DNA of 64,000 bases from Acidiphilium sp. C61 (GCF_902712915.1 NZ_CACTIA010000005.1:2132001-2196000); one strand, 5' to 3'; numbered from the stretch's first letter, positions 1 through 9,186 are shown. A program made the numbers and translations. Notes: generated by a model not told the origin, from the sequence alone.

Positions 1-1
1 G

Positions 2-181
2 GTGCAGCCGCAGCCCCGGGCCACCGCGCGCGTGCCGGCCTGCTGCTGGCCGATCGGCGAGCCGGGGACGGCGAGTTTCCGCTTCTGCGGCGATCCGGCA
101 CTGGCCAACAAGCCGTATTGCCAGCCGCATGCCGAGATCGCCTATGTTCGTGTGCGGGACCGCCGCGAGGACGTCGCCTGA
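2..181 (+). CDS. gcrA: GcrA cell cycle regulator, C-terminal fragment
   Basis: The window opens inside this gene; the last 59 codons are visible and end at TGA 179-181. The fragment shows the C-terminal cysteine-rich part of GcrA: a CCWPIGEPG segment, then FRFCG, then KPYCQPHAEIAY. In alphaproteobacteria GcrA binds sigma-70 RNA polymerase and DNA methylated by CcrM and activates cell-cycle genes; that role is family knowledge. The N-terminal DNA-binding half lies outside the window. It is an independent sign that the host is an alphaproteobacterium. Confidence 0.85.
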   Translation: MQPQPRATARVPACCWPIGEPGTASFRFCGDPALANKPYCQPHAEIAYVRVRDRREDVA

Positions 182-356
182 GGCATTTTGCCGGCCCGGA
201 GGCGATCCGGGCTTGCGCATGAAGCCAGCCTGAAGCAGTGTCGCGGCAAATGCGTCCGGGAGGGGCGGCGATCGGGGTTGGCGCGGCTCTGCCAGGGGTG
301 CGGCGCCTCGCTTCGTGCGGTTCGGGCGGCAGCAGCGACAGGAGCGGTCTGCGGGT

Positions 357-1058
357 ATGAGCGAAGCATATAACGATGCGCCGGGCGCCGTGGATGCCGA
401 AGGGCGCGGATCGTCGCTCGACGCGGATGCGGTGCGGGCGGCCTATCGCCGCTGGGCGGGCGTCTATGACCGGGTGTTCGGCGCGGTGTCCGCCCCGGCG
501 CGGCGGGCGGCGGTGGCCGCGGTGAACGCGGCCGAGGGGGTCGAGGTTCTGGAGGTGGGGGTCGGCACCGGGCTGGCCCTGCCGCATTACCGCCCGGAAA
601 AACGGATCACCGGCATCGACCTTTCCACCGACATGCTGGAGCGCGCCCGCGCGCGGGTGGCCCGCGAGGGGCTGGGCAATGTGCGCCAGCTGCTGGAGCT
701 GGACGCCGAGGCGACCGGGTTCGAGGATCACCGCTTCGACATCGCGGTGGCGATGTTCGTGGCCTCCGTGGTGCCGAACCCGCGCCGGCTGGCGGCCGAG
801 CTGCGGCGGGTGGTGCGGCCGGGCGGGCTGATCCTGTTCGTCAATCATTTCGCCGCCGAATCGGGGCCGATGGCGCTGGTCGAGCGGGCGCTGGCGCCGG
901 CCTCGCGGGCGTTGGGATGGCACCCGGATTTCGCCATCGAGCGGCTGATCCCGGCGGAGCAGCGCAAGGCGGCGACGGCGGTGCCGATGTGGCCGTTCGG
1001 GCTGTTCCGGCTGGTCTCGCTGAGCAACCCTGATCCCGCATCGGTGCGGCCGGGTTAA
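357..1058 (+). CDS. pmtA: Phosphatidylethanolamine N-methyltransferase (PmtA, Rhodobacter type)
   Basis: A 233-residue class I SAM-dependent methyltransferase. The SAM-binding motif reads VLEVGVGTGLALPHY, followed by GIDLSTDML, and the later VVRPGGLILFVNHF segment is characteristic of PmtA. It should methylate phosphatidylethanolamine three times at the membrane surface to give phosphatidylcholine. I chose ATG 357 because CAGGAG lies about 12 bases upstream; an in-frame GTG at 315 would add 14 residues that do not look like the family. A small hairpin (CCGCA/TGCGG, 1036-1049) overlaps the end of the gene. It follows gcrA and precedes the oxidase cluster but is probably its own unit. Confidence 0.85.
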   Translation: MSEAYNDAPGAVDAEGRGSSLDADAVRAAYRRWAGVYDRVFGAVSAPARRAAVAAVNAAEGVEVLEVGVGTGLALPHYRPEKRITGIDLSTDMLERARARVAREGLGNVRQLLELDAEATGFEDHRFDIAVAMFVASVVPNPRRLAAELRRVVRPGGLILFVNHFAAESGPMALVERALAPASRALGWHPDFAIERLIPAEQRKAATAVPMWPFGLFRLVSLSNPDPASVRPG

Positions 1059-1222
1059 TCGCACAGATGGCTTGATCGCGCGATGCGTGTGTTATATCCC
1101 ATTCGTTGAATGCGCGTGAACCGGGCGTAATCCGCTCCGTGTGCGCCATGGCTTGTTTTTCACCCAACTGACCTGGACGGTCGCGCTGAACGCGGCCCGA
1201 GCACACGGAATTGGCGGAGCTG

Positions 1223-2173
1223 ATGAAACGATCCAATCAATATCTGTTCATGGGCCTGATCGGCCTCGCGGTGGCGATCGCCGCGACGCAGCCGGCCCTC
1301 GCCGACGCGAAGAACGCCGTGGGCTTTCCGGTTCACGCGCCGCGGCCGTGGGAGTGGTGGTTCCAGCCGGCGGCCAGCCCGATCCAGAAGAATATCGACT
1401 GGCTGATGCAGTTCGTGCTCTGGCTCATGGCGGGCGTGGTCGGGCTGGTCGGCCTGCTGCTGGGGATCGTGATCGTGCGGTTCCGTGCCTCCAAGAACCC
1501 GGTGGCCTCGACGACGACGCACAACACGCTGATCGAGGTGGTCTGGACGGTGGTGCCGGCGCTGCTGCTGATCGTGATCTTCGTGCCCTCGCTCAACCTG
1601 ATCTACGAGCAGTCGAACTACAAGCATTCCTACATGACCGTGAAGGTGACCGGTCACCAGTGGTACTGGGAATACGACTACCCCACCGCCAAGGGGGTCG
1701 ATTTCACCTCGTATCCGGTGCCGGACAACCAGATCAAGCCGGGGCAGATCGCGCGGCTCTCGGTCGATCATCCGCTGGTGGTGCCGGCGAACAAGAAGAT
1801 CGTGTTCAAGATCACCAGCTCCGACGTGCTGCACTCGTTCTTCATCCCCTCGCTCGGCGTCCAGCGCTATGCGATTCCGGGGCAGTACTGGAAGCAGTGG
1901 ACGCAGATCGACGCGCCGGGTGTATATTATGGAGAATGTAACCAGATCTGTGGCATGAACCACGATAACATGCCGATCGAGATCGTTGCGTTGCCGATGA
2001 AGGAATTTCAGGCGTGGCTGGCCGAGGCGAAAGCCGATGCCGCCCAGGGCAATGTGCCGCCGGTGCACAAGTATGAGGTGCTGGCCCTGAAGGCGGCGGC
2101 GCAGAAGGCGGCTTCGGCCGGCACCGCGGGGATCGCGCTGGCGAGCGCGGGCCCGGCGGAAACCACGCGATAA
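1223..2173 (+). CDS. ctaC: Cytochrome c oxidase subunit II
   Basis: A 316-residue subunit II of an aa3-type oxidase, the subunit that accepts electrons from cytochrome c at the binuclear CuA centre. A signal peptide ends near ALADA (residue 29), and two membrane helices follow at about 62-87 and 108-125. The periplasmic cupredoxin domain has VTGHQWYWEYDYP. The CuA ligands are H204 (DVLHSF) and the C239-x3-C243-x3-H247-x2-M250 set. ATG 1223 is preceded by GGCGGAG; the upstream TTG at 1211 is unlikely. First gene of the ctaC-ctaD-ctaB-ORF-ctaE-surf1 run. The 164-base gap before it contains AT-rich GTTATATCCC, possibly part of a promoter. Confidence 0.95.
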   Translation: MKRSNQYLFMGLIGLAVAIAATQPALADAKNAVGFPVHAPRPWEWWFQPAASPIQKNIDWLMQFVLWLMAGVVGLVGLLLGIVIVRFRASKNPVASTTTHNTLIEVVWTVVPALLLIVIFVPSLNLIYEQSNYKHSYMTVKVTGHQWYWEYDYPTAKGVDFTSYPVPDNQIKPGQIARLSVDHPLVVPANKKIVFKITSSDVLHSFFIPSLGVQRYAIPGQYWKQWTQIDAPGVYYGECNQICGMNHDNMPIEIVALPMKEFQAWLAEAKADAAQGNVPPVHKYEVLALKAAAQKAASAGTAGIALASAGPAETTR

Positions 2174-2198
2174 ATCGTAGTCGGCGAATCAGGAGCAT

Positions 2199-3803
2199 AT
2201 GACAATGTCCGCGACCGCACTGCACGATGCCCATGGTGAGCATGCCCACCACCAGCCCGGCTTCTTCCGCCGCTGGGTGATGAGCACGAACCACAAGGAT
2301 ATCGGCACTCTCTACATCACCTGGGCGATCATCGCCGCGATCGAGGGGGGTGTCCTCTCGATGATCATGCGCGCGCAGCTCGCGCATCCGAACAATACGC
2401 TGGTCACCTCCGGCCAGGCGTGGAACGCGATCGTCACCGCGCACGGGCTGCTGATGATCTTCTTCTTCGTCATGCCGGCGCTGATCGGCGGGTTTGGCAA
2501 CTGGATGGTGCCGATGATGATCGGCGCGCCGGACATGGCCTTCCCGCGGCTCAACAACATGAGCTTCTGGTTCCTGTTCATGGCGTTCATCTTCGTCAAT
2601 CTCGGCTTGCTGGTCGGCGCCGGGTCGGGCGTGGGCTGGACGCTGTATCCGCCGCTCTCCGACATTACCTATCAGCCGGGCGTCGCGACCGACTTCACCC
2701 TGTTCTCGCTGCATCTGGCCGGTATTTCCTCGCTGCTGGGCGCGATCAACTTCATCGCCACCATCCTGAACATGCGCGCGCCGGGCATGACCATGCACAA
2801 GATGCCGCTGTTCGTGTGGTCGATGCTGGTGACGGCGTTCCTGCTGCTGCTGGCGATTCCGGTGCTGGCCGGCGCGATCACCATGCTGATCATGGACCGC
2901 AATTTCGGCACCTCGTTCTTCGAGCCGGCCGGCGGCGGCGACCCGGTGCTGTTCCAGCACCTGTTCTGGTTCTTCGGCCATCCTGAAGTTTACATCATGA
3001 TCCTGCCGGCCTTCGGCGTGATCAGCCACGTGGTCTCGACCTTCTCGAAGAAGCCGATTTTCGGTTATCTGGGCATGGTCTACGCGATGGTGGCGATCGG
3101 GTTCGTCGGCTTCGTGGTCTGGGCGCATCACATGTTCGTCTCCGGCGTCTCGATGGACAGCAAAGTCTATTTCGAGGCGGCGACGCTGGTGATCGCGGTG
3201 CCGACGGGTGTGAAGGTGTTCTCGTGGATCGCGACGATGTGGGGCGGCTCGATCGAGCTGAAGACCCCGATGATCTGGGCGATCGGCTTCATCTTCATGT
3301 TCGTGCTCGGCGGTGCGACCGGCGTGGTGCTGGCCAATGCCGGCCTCGATACCGAGCTGCACAACACGTATTTCGTGATCGCGCACTTCCATTACGTGCT
3401 GTCGATGGGGTCGGTCTTCGCGATCTTCGCCGGGTTCTACTACTGGATCGGCAAGATGTACGGGCAGCCTTATCCGGAAGCGGCGGCGAAGCTGCATTTC
3501 TGGCTGTTCTTCATCGGCGTGAACCTGACCTTCTTCCCGCAGCATTTCCTTGGCCTCGCCGGGATGCCGCGCCGCTATCCGGATTATCCGGTGGCCTTCG
3601 CGGGGTGGAACTATGTCTCGTCGGTCGGGGCGATGATCTCGGGTGTGAGCACGCTGGTGTTCTTCTACATCCTGTTCAAGATCTTCACCGGCAAGCAGAC
3701 CCTCGCCGCGAATTACTGGGGTGAGGGGGCGACGACCCTGGAGTGGACGGTGCCCTCGCCGGCGCCGCACCATACCTTCGAAGACGTTCCGGTGATCCGC
3801 TGA
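2199..3803 (+). CDS. ctaD: Cytochrome c oxidase subunit I (haem-copper catalytic subunit)
   Basis: A 534-residue catalytic subunit with twelve expected membrane helices. It reduces O2 at the haem a3-CuB centre and pumps protons. Visible ligands are the haem a histidine in [11 protein letters not shown] (about residue 82), the CuB His-Tyr pair in [12 protein letters not shown], the CuB pair in WAHHMF, and the haem histidines in [13 protein letters not shown]. The [22 protein letters not shown] segment of the D proton channel is intact, so this is an A-type enzyme. AGGAG at 2191 sits only 3 bases before ATG 2199 but 9 bases before the in-frame ATG 2205, so translation may start at 2205. Confidence 0.97.
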   Translation: MTMSATALHDAHGEHAHHQPGFFRRWVMSTNHKDIGTLYITWAIIAAIEGGVLSMIMRAQLAHPNNTLVTSGQAWNAIVTAHGLLMIFFFVMPALIGGFGNWMVPMMIGAPDMAFPRLNNMSFWFLFMAFIFVNLGLLVGAGSGVGWTLYPPLSDITYQPGVATDFTLFSLHLAGISSLLGAINFIATILNMRAPGMTMHKMPLFVWSMLVTAFLLLLAIPVLAGAITMLIMDRNFGTSFFEPAGGGDPVLFQHLFWFFGHPEVYIMILPAFGVISHVVSTFSKKPIFGYLGMVYAMVAIGFVGFVVWAHHMFVSGVSMDSKVYFEAATLVIAVPTGVKVFSWIATMWGGSIELKTPMIWAIGFIFMFVLGGATGVVLANAGLDTELHNTYFVIAHFHYVLSMGSVFAIFAGFYYWIGKMYGQPYPEAAAKLHFWLFFIGVNLTFFPQHFLGLAGMPRRYPDYPVAFAGWNYVSSVGAMISGVSTLVFFYILFKIFTGKQTLAANYWGEGATTLEWTVPSPAPHHTFEDVPVIR

Positions 3804-3833
3804 CGCGGATCGCCCGGATCTGGCAGGGATTGC

Positions 3834-3904
3834 AGGGTCTCTCCGGCGGAGAGGCCCTCATCCTCGCGACACCGGCAATACCGGCCACGGCCATGCCGTG
3901 CCGG
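3834..3904 (+). other. Two intergenic RNA hairpins between ctaD and ctaB
   Basis: The 114-base gap holds two inverted repeats. The first has 11-bp arms, AGGGTCTCTCC (3834-3844) and GGAGAGGCCCT (3848-3858), with one G-U pair and a 3-base loop. The second is CCGGCCACGGC/GCCGTGCCGG (3881-3904) around CAT. Neither is followed by a T run, so they are not classic terminators. They may attenuate or stabilise the mRNA between structural oxidase subunits and the haem-modifying enzyme. Confidence 0.4.
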
Positions 3905-3917
3905 CAGGATTGATGGA

Positions 3918-4871
3918 ATGAGCGATACGATCCTGCGGACCTCCGCTTCCGCCGCACCCGAACAAGCGCTGCTCGACCAGTCGATCCTCGGCGCGACGGC
4001 GGGGGACTGGCTGGCGCTGCTCAAGCCGCGGGTGCTGTATCTCGTGGTATATTCGGGTGCTGCGGGGCTGCTGGTCGCGCCGGGCGGGATCAACCCGGTG
4101 CTCGGCTTCACCGCGGTATTGTGCATCGCCATGGCCGCGGGTGCGGCCGGGGCGATCAACATGTGGTATGACCGCGACATCGACGCGGTGATGCGGCGGA
4201 CGTCGCGCCGGCCGATCCCGGCCGGGCGGATCGCGCCGGAGGGAGCGCTGGCCTACGGGGTCGCGCTGTCGGCCCTCTCGGTCCTGCTCATGTGGCTGTC
4301 GACCAACCTGCTGGCGGCGATGCTGCTGGCCGGGTCGATCGCGTTCTACGTGTTCATCTACACGATGTGGCTGAAGCGGCGGACGCCGCAGAACATCGTG
4401 ATCGGCGGGGCGGCGGGCGCGTTTCCGCCGCTGATCGGCTGGGCGGCGGTGACCGGACATGTCGCGCTGCTGCCGGTGGTGCTGTTCGCCATCATATTTT
4501 TCTGGACGCCGCCGCATTTCTGGGCGCTGTCGCTGTTCGCCTCGGGCGATTACGCCAACGCTGGCGTGCCGATGCTGCCGGTTGTGGCGGGGCAGAAGGC
4601 GACGCGGTTGGCGGTGATGCGCTACACGCTGTGGCTCGTGCCGCTCTCGCTGCTGCCCTATGTGCTGCACCTGACCGGGCCGGTCTATGGCGCGAGCGCC
4701 ATGGTGCTCGGGCTGATGTTCGTCTGGCATGCGTGGCGGGTGCTGCGCGACCGGCAGGACGAGGCGGGCAACAGCCTGACTCGCGACGCGCCGGCCAAGG
4801 CGGCATTCAAGTTCTCCATCCTGTACCTGTTCCTGATGTTTGGCGCGCTGGTGGTGGACCACCTGATATGA
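3918..4871 (+). CDS. ctaB: Protohaem IX farnesyltransferase (haem O synthase)
   Basis: A 317-residue UbiA-family prenyltransferase that attaches farnesyl to protohaem IX to make haem O, the precursor of haem A for the oxidase encoded around it. The first prenyl-diphosphate site is clear: N81-MWY-D85-RDID89 followed by VMRRTSRRPIPAGR. Repeated hydrophobic stretches fit an integral membrane enzyme with about nine helices. The stop TGA overlaps the start of the next small gene (ATGA, 4868-4871), indicating translational coupling. No ctaA (haem A synthase) is in the window. Confidence 0.95.
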   Translation: MSDTILRTSASAAPEQALLDQSILGATAGDWLALLKPRVLYLVVYSGAAGLLVAPGGINPVLGFTAVLCIAMAAGAAGAINMWYDRDIDAVMRRTSRRPIPAGRIAPEGALAYGVALSALSVLLMWLSTNLLAAMLLAGSIAFYVFIYTMWLKRRTPQNIVIGGAAGAFPPLIGWAAVTGHVALLPVVLFAIIFFWTPPHFWALSLFASGDYANAGVPMLPVVAGQKATRLAVMRYTLWLVPLSLLPYVLHLTGPVYGASAMVLGLMFVWHAWRVLRDRQDEAGNSLTRDAPAKAAFKFSILYLFLMFGALVVDHLI

Positions 4872-5041
4872 CCGAGCAGCGGCCGACCAGCAGCAGGGAC
4901 TGGAGTCCGGAGGCGCGACAGGAATTCTATCGCCGCCGGCGGGGGCGGAACTGGGCATTGCTCGCCGCGCTCATCGCGCTGTGCGGGCTGCTTTACGCGG
5001 TGTCCGTGGTGAAACTGTATCACGCCGGGCAGATGTGGTGA
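4868..5041 (+). CDS. Small CoxF-like membrane protein
   Basis: A 57-residue protein starting at ATG 4868, overlapping the ctaB stop by 4 bases. A basic, hydrophilic N-terminus (SPEARQEFYRRRRGRN) leads into one membrane helix (WALLAALIALCGLLYAVSVV), then a short tail. Its size, position directly after ctaB, and single helix match the small CoxF-type proteins of alphaproteobacterial oxidase operons, whose function is not settled. In many relatives this gene is followed by ctaG; here only 48 bases separate it from ctaE. The assignment rests on context and topology, since sequence identity in so short a protein is weak. Confidence 0.7.
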   Translation: MTEQRPTSSRDWSPEARQEFYRRRRGRNWALLAALIALCGLLYAVSVVKLYHAGQMW

Positions 5042-5089
5042 AACATACCTGGGCCTTCGCGGCCGGCTTCTATCGGGAGAGAGTGTCTC

Positions 5090-5941
5090 ATGAGCGCTGA
5101 AAGTCATACTGCCGAAGGGCAGATCGCGGGTCGGGTGCCCCACCCGTATCATCTGGTGGAGCCCAGCGTCTGGCCGCTGACCGGTGCGATGTCCGCCATC
5201 CTGATCGCGACGGGGATCATCTTCGTCGCGCATTTCAACGATTACTGGTTCCTGATCGCCGGCTTCCTCGGCGCGGTCAGCACGATGTTCGTCTGGTGGC
5301 GCGACGTGGTGCGCGAGAGCCGCACGCCGGGGCTGCACAAGCTCGTCACCCAGATCGGCCTGCGCTACGGCATGGCGCTGTTCATCTCCTCCGAGGTGAT
5401 GTTCTTCGTCTCGTTCTTCTGGGCGTATTTCAACTTCTTCTTCTTCCCCGAGCACCAGGGCTACATGCACCAGGCGGTGTGGCCGCCGGCGCATGTCACG
5501 ACGATCGATCCGTTCGCGGTGCCGCTGTTCAACACCATGGTCCTGCTGCTCTCCGGCACCACCATCACCTGGGCGCATCACGCGCTGATCGAGGGTGACC
5601 GGCGCGGGCTGATCCAGGGGCTCGGTGTGACCGTGCTGCTCGGCCTCGCCTTCCTTTGCGGGCAGACCTACGAATACACGCACTCGCCGTTCAATTTCTA
5701 TCATGGCGGCATCTTCCCCTCGGTGTTCTTCATCGCCACCGGGTTCCACGGGTTCCACGTGATCGTCGGCACCACCTTCCTGATCGTGAATTTCTTCCGC
5801 GCGCTCAGGAACCAGTTCACCGTGAAGCGGCATTTCGGCTTCGAGGCCGCCGCGTGGTACTGGCATTTCGTTGACGTGGTGTGGCTGTTCCTGTTCGTCT
5901 GCATCTACTATTTCGGCCGCAGCGCCATTACCGCCGCCTGA
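5090..5941 (+). CDS. ctaE: Cytochrome c oxidase subunit III
   Basis: A 283-residue, seven-helix subunit III of the aa3 oxidase, which stabilises the catalytic core and helps sustain proton uptake. Typical segments are PYHLVEPSVWPLTGA at the N-terminus, WWRDVVRES, the FISSEVMFFVSFFWAYF helix, FYHGGIFPSVFFIATGFHGFHVIVGT, and AAWYWHFVDVVWLFLFVCIYYFG at the end. GGGAGAGAG lies about 7 bases before ATG 5090. The position where ctaG is often found, just upstream, is empty. Confidence 0.96.
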   Translation: MSAESHTAEGQIAGRVPHPYHLVEPSVWPLTGAMSAILIATGIIFVAHFNDYWFLIAGFLGAVSTMFVWWRDVVRESRTPGLHKLVTQIGLRYGMALFISSEVMFFVSFFWAYFNFFFFPEHQGYMHQAVWPPAHVTTIDPFAVPLFNTMVLLLSGTTITWAHHALIEGDRRGLIQGLGVTVLLGLAFLCGQTYEYTHSPFNFYHGGIFPSVFFIATGFHGFHVIVGTTFLIVNFFRALRNQFTVKRHFGFEAAAWYWHFVDVVWLFLFVCIYYFGRSAITAA

Positions 5942-5944
5942 CGC

Positions 5945-6661
5945 ATGACCGGTCAGGCTCTGCCGCGCGCGCGCTGGCGGCGCCTGATCGGGATGGGCGT
6001 GTTCAGCCTGGTGATGCTGGTCCTGCTCCTCGCCCTCGGCGTCTGGCAGGTGCATCGCTGGCATTACAAGGACCGCATCCAGCAGGAGATCCGCGCCGCC
6101 CAGCTGCGCGCGCCGGTGCCGCTCGGGCCGAAACCCTCGCCGTATGAGAAGGTCGCGCTGCGCGGCGCCTGGGTTTCCGGCAAGGTGGCGTTCTATGGCG
6201 ACCAGATCCGCAATTCCCCGAAAGGCCCGTTGCAGGGCGGGCAGCTGATCGTCCCGTTCCGGGGCGAGGACGGGGTTGTCGTGCTGGTCGATCTCGGCTG
6301 GGTGCAGGGAAGGGCGCCGCACGCGGTGCCGCTGCCGGAGGGGAAGGCGGTGGTGTCGGGCTACGTGCAGGCGCCGCAGAAATTCGGGCCTTTCGCGCCG
6401 GCGCCGAACCTTGCGCGGATGGTGTTCTACAAGCTCGATCCCGCGGCGATCGGGGCGGCGTTCGGGTTTCACCGGGTCGCGCCGTTCACGCTGGTCGCGG
6501 TGGGGCCGAAGCCGGTGGCGGGCGGGCCGATTCCGGCGCCGAGCCTGCCGCTGCCGCCCAACAATTCCGAGCAATACGCGCTGACCTGGTTCGGCCTCGC
6601 GCTGGTCGTCGTGCTCGAATATATTTTCTATGTCCGTAAAGTGCTGCTGGAGCCCGCGTGA
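5945..6661 (+). CDS. SURF1 family cytochrome oxidase assembly protein
   Basis: A 238-residue SURF1 protein, which helps insert haem a into subunit I. The topology is the family's: an N-terminal helix (about 14-34) ending in LGVWQVHRWHYKD, a periplasmic domain, and a C-terminal helix (about 203-225). Other family segments are VALRGAWV, VLVDLGWV and the late NNSEQYALTWFGLALV. It starts 3 bases after the ctaE stop, so it belongs to the same operon. Its stop overlaps the start of the M32 peptidase (GTGA). Confidence 0.9.
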   Translation: MTGQALPRARWRRLIGMGVFSLVMLVLLLALGVWQVHRWHYKDRIQQEIRAAQLRAPVPLGPKPSPYEKVALRGAWVSGKVAFYGDQIRNSPKGPLQGGQLIVPFRGEDGVVVLVDLGWVQGRAPHAVPLPEGKAVVSGYVQAPQKFGPFAPAPNLARMVFYKLDPAAIGAAFGFHRVAPFTLVAVGPKPVAGGPIPAPSLPLPPNNSEQYALTWFGLALVVVLEYIFYVRKVLLEPA

Positions 6662-8163
6662 ACGATCTGTCGGTGATGTCGGCGTATCAACGGCTGGAAG
6701 CCCGGTTCGGGCGGATGGCGGTGGTCGAGGAGGCGAGCGCGATGCTCGGCTGGGACCAGGCGGCGATGATGCCGGATGGCGGCGCGCCGGCGCGGGGCGA
6801 CCAGCTCGCTACCCTCGCCGGGATTGCGCACGAGATGCTGGTCGCACCGCAGACCGGGGCCGATCTCGATGAAGCCGAGGCGGCGCCGCCGGCCGGAGAG
6901 CTGGCGCGGCGCAACCTCGCGCTGATGCGCCGCGCGCACCGGCGGGCCACGGTGCTGCCGGCCGCACTGGTCGAGGCGCTGGCGCGGGAATCGGCCGCTT
7001 GCGAGGCGGCCTGGCGCGGGGCGCGGCGGGAGGCGGATTTCGCCGCGGTGAAGGCGCCGCTCGCCCGGCTGCTCTCGCTGGTGCGCGAACAGGCGGCGGC
7101 GCTCTCCGGCGCGCTCGGGCTTTCGCCCTATGATGCGCTGATCGATTCCTACCAGCCGGGCGTGACCTCGGCGGAGATCGCACCGGTATTCGCGCGGTAC
7201 GAGGCGTTCCTGCGGGAAAACCTGCCCGCCGCCGAGGCGCGGCAGCGCCGCGCGCCGGCACCGCCGCCGGGCGCACCGCCCTTTGCCGAGGCGGCGCAGG
7301 AGGCGCTGTGCCGCCAGCTCGCCGCGCAGGCGGGGCTCGATTTCAAGGCGGCGCGGCTCGACCGCTCGCTGCACCCGTTCTGCGGCGGCACGCCGAGCGA
7401 CATCCGCATCACCACCCGTTATGACGAGGGCGATTTCGCCTCGGCGCTGATGGGCGTGCTGCACGAGACCGGGCACGGGCTGTACGAGGCCGGGTTACCC
7501 AGGGACTGGGCGCGCCAGCCGCTCGGGGCGGCGGCGGGGATGGCGGTGCATGAAAGCCAGTCGCTGATCGTCGAGTTGCAGGCGGCGCGGTCCGACGCGT
7601 TTCTCGGCTGGCTCGGGCCGCGCCTTGCCGAGGCCTTTGGACAGGCGGCGGCGGCGTTCGCGCCGGCGCGGCTGGCGGCACGGCTGCGGCGGGTCGAGCG
7701 GAGTTTCATCCGCGTCGAGGCCGACGAGATGACCTATCCCGCCCATGTGATCCTGCGCTTCCGGCTGGAGGCGGCGATGGTGGCGGGGGATCTCGCGGTG
7801 GCGGACCTGCCGGGGGCGTGGAACGAGGGGATGATGGCGCTGCTCGGCATCGTGCCGCCGGACGACGCCAAGGGGTGTTTGCAGGACATTCACTGGTATG
7901 CCGGGCTGTTCGGCTATTTTCCCTCCTACACGCTGGGGGCGATGGCGGCGGCGCAGCTGATGGGCGCGGCGCGGCGGGCGCGGCCGGAGATCGACACCGC
8001 GCTGGGCGAGGGGGATTTCACGCCGCTGCGCGACTGGCTGCGGGCGAATGTGCATGGGCACGGGGCGCGGTTCGGCTTCAACGAGCTGCTGGTGGAGGCG
8101 ACCGGCAAGAGGCTGGACCCCACGGATTTCGAGGCGCATCTGCGGGCGCGCTATCTCGACTGA
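6658..8163 (+). CDS. M32 family metallocarboxypeptidase (carboxypeptidase Taq-like)
   Basis: A 501-residue zinc carboxypeptidase, close to the usual M32 length. The zinc motif HETGH is in VLHETGHGLYEAG near residue 267. Other M32 signatures are HPFCGGTPSDIRITTRYDE upstream, and HESQSLIVE and RVEADEMTYPAHVILRF downstream. It should remove C-terminal residues from peptides in the cytoplasm. The GTG start at 6658 overlaps the surf1 stop, so it is translated as part of the oxidase operon, although no functional link to respiration is known to me. Two tandem copies of a 28-bp sequence follow its stop. Confidence 0.92.
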   Translation: MNDLSVMSAYQRLEARFGRMAVVEEASAMLGWDQAAMMPDGGAPARGDQLATLAGIAHEMLVAPQTGADLDEAEAAPPAGELARRNLALMRRAHRRATVLPAALVEALARESAACEAAWRGARREADFAAVKAPLARLLSLVREQAAALSGALGLSPYDALIDSYQPGVTSAEIAPVFARYEAFLRENLPAAEARQRRAPAPPPGAPPFAEAAQEALCRQLAAQAGLDFKAARLDRSLHPFCGGTPSDIRITTRYDEGDFASALMGVLHETGHGLYEAGLPRDWARQPLGAAAGMAVHESQSLIVELQAARSDAFLGWLGPRLAEAFGQAAAAFAPARLAARLRRVERSFIRVEADEMTYPAHVILRFRLEAAMVAGDLAVADLPGAWNEGMMALLGIVPPDDAKGCLQDIHWYAGLFGYFPSYTLGAMAAAQLMGAARRARPEIDTALGEGDFTPLRDWLRANVHGHGARFGFNELLVEATGKRLDPTDFEAHLRARYLD

Positions 8164-8182
8164 GGCGATCCCGTTCGGGATG

Positions 8183-8231
8183 TGACCATGCGGCGTCCCG
8201 CCGGGGGATATGACTATGCGGCGTCCCGCCG
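8183..8231. repeat. Two tandem copies of a 28-bp unit
   Basis: The sequence TGACYATGCGGCGTCCCGCCG occurs at 8183 and again at 8211, a period of exactly 28 bp. The second copy runs into the 3' end of the GntR-family gene, which is read from the other strand and ends at 8214, so the duplication overlaps coding sequence. Each copy contains the short inverted repeat GCGGCG/CGCCG. Confidence 0.75.
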
Positions 8232-9113
8232 CAGGCCGGCCTTGAGCGAGGCGCGCGAGGTGGCGAGATGGGTTTCGAGACCCTGGCGGGCGCGCGACAT
8301 GCTGCCGGCGCGCATGGCATCGAGCACGGCCAGATGTTCGGTGATGGCGATCGCGGTGCGCTCGATCTCGTGATGCCGGTCCCACTGGTAATGATAGTGG
8401 AACAGGAAGGACACGATGTCGTAGAAATCGTGGGCGAACCGGTTGTTGAGGAAGCCGATGATCCAGAGGTGGAAATCGCGGTCGAGCGCGGCGAATTCGG
8501 TGTAGCGGCGGGCGATGGCGGCCTCGATCTCGCGGTGGCGGAGGATCAGCGCCTCGGCTGCCTCGGCGATGGCCGGATCGCCGCCGCGGGGCATCCGCGC
8601 GATGGCGGCAAGCTCGATCAGCTCGCGCATGTCGGCCACCTCGGCGGCGAAACCGTCGTGAAATTCGCGCAGCACCCAGCCGCCGCGCGGCTGCTTGGCG
8701 ATCAGGCCGAAGCGGGAGAAGCCGATCAGGAATTCGCGGACCGAGACGGTGCTGGCGTTGCTGTCGCGCGCCAGCTCGGCCTCGGAGAACATGTGGCCGG
8801 GCCGCCAGTCCCCGAGCAGGACGCGCTGCATGAAGACGCGCTCGATCTGGTCCTGCGGGCCGTCGGTCTCGGATTCGGCGTAGTAATCGGCGCGTTCCGG
8901 GCGGCGCAGCACTTCCAGCCCCTCGGCCCCGCGGGCGAGGATGCCCTGGGCGATCATCGCCTCGACGGCGGCGCGGACGGTGGTGCGGCTCACGCCGAAA
9001 TGGCGGGCGAGGGCGCTGTCGGAGCCGAGCGAGGTGTCGCCGGTATCGAGTGTGGCGATATGATCGAGCAGGGCGTTGCTCGTTCGTTTCAGCAGCGTAT
9101 TCGGTTTGGCCAT
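8214..9113 (-). CDS. GntR family transcriptional regulator, FCD subfamily
   Basis: A 299-residue repressor-type regulator. A winged helix (SALARHFGVSRTTVRAAVEAMIAQGIL, about residues 30-56) is followed by an all-helical FCD ligand-binding domain from about residue 95. That domain includes ELIELAAIARM and DRDFHLWIIGFLNNRFAHDFY, which carries the metal/acid-ligand histidine of FCD proteins. ATG 9113 was chosen; a longer form from 9218 would add basic non-family sequence. FCD regulators usually sense organic acids or sugar acids. No catabolic operon adjoins it, so its target is unknown. It is convergent with the M32 peptidase. Confidence 0.85.
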   Translation of the reverse strand: MAKPNTLLKRTSNALLDHIATLDTGDTSLGSDSALARHFGVSRTTVRAAVEAMIAQGILARGAEGLEVLRRPERADYYAESETDGPQDQIERVFMQRVLLGDWRPGHMFSEAELARDSNASTVSVREFLIGFSRFGLIAKQPRGGWVLREFHDGFAAEVADMRELIELAAIARMPRGGDPAIAEAAEALILRHREIEAAIARRYTEFAALDRDFHLWIIGFLNNRFAHDFYDIVSFLFHYHYQWDRHHEIERTAIAITEHLAVLDAMRAGSMSRARQGLETHLATSRASLKAGLRRDAA

Positions 9114-9186
9114 CCCGCTCCGGCGTGTCCCCTGGTCGATGCGGCCGGCAGCGATGCCGCCGGCCGATCTGTCATGTGGTCGTAAT

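Noticed and set aside
1842..3773. A 643-codon minus-strand frame opposite ctaD
   Set aside because: Composition is that of an antisense shadow (Arg/His/Asp-rich), and ctaD has all metal ligands in the other direction.
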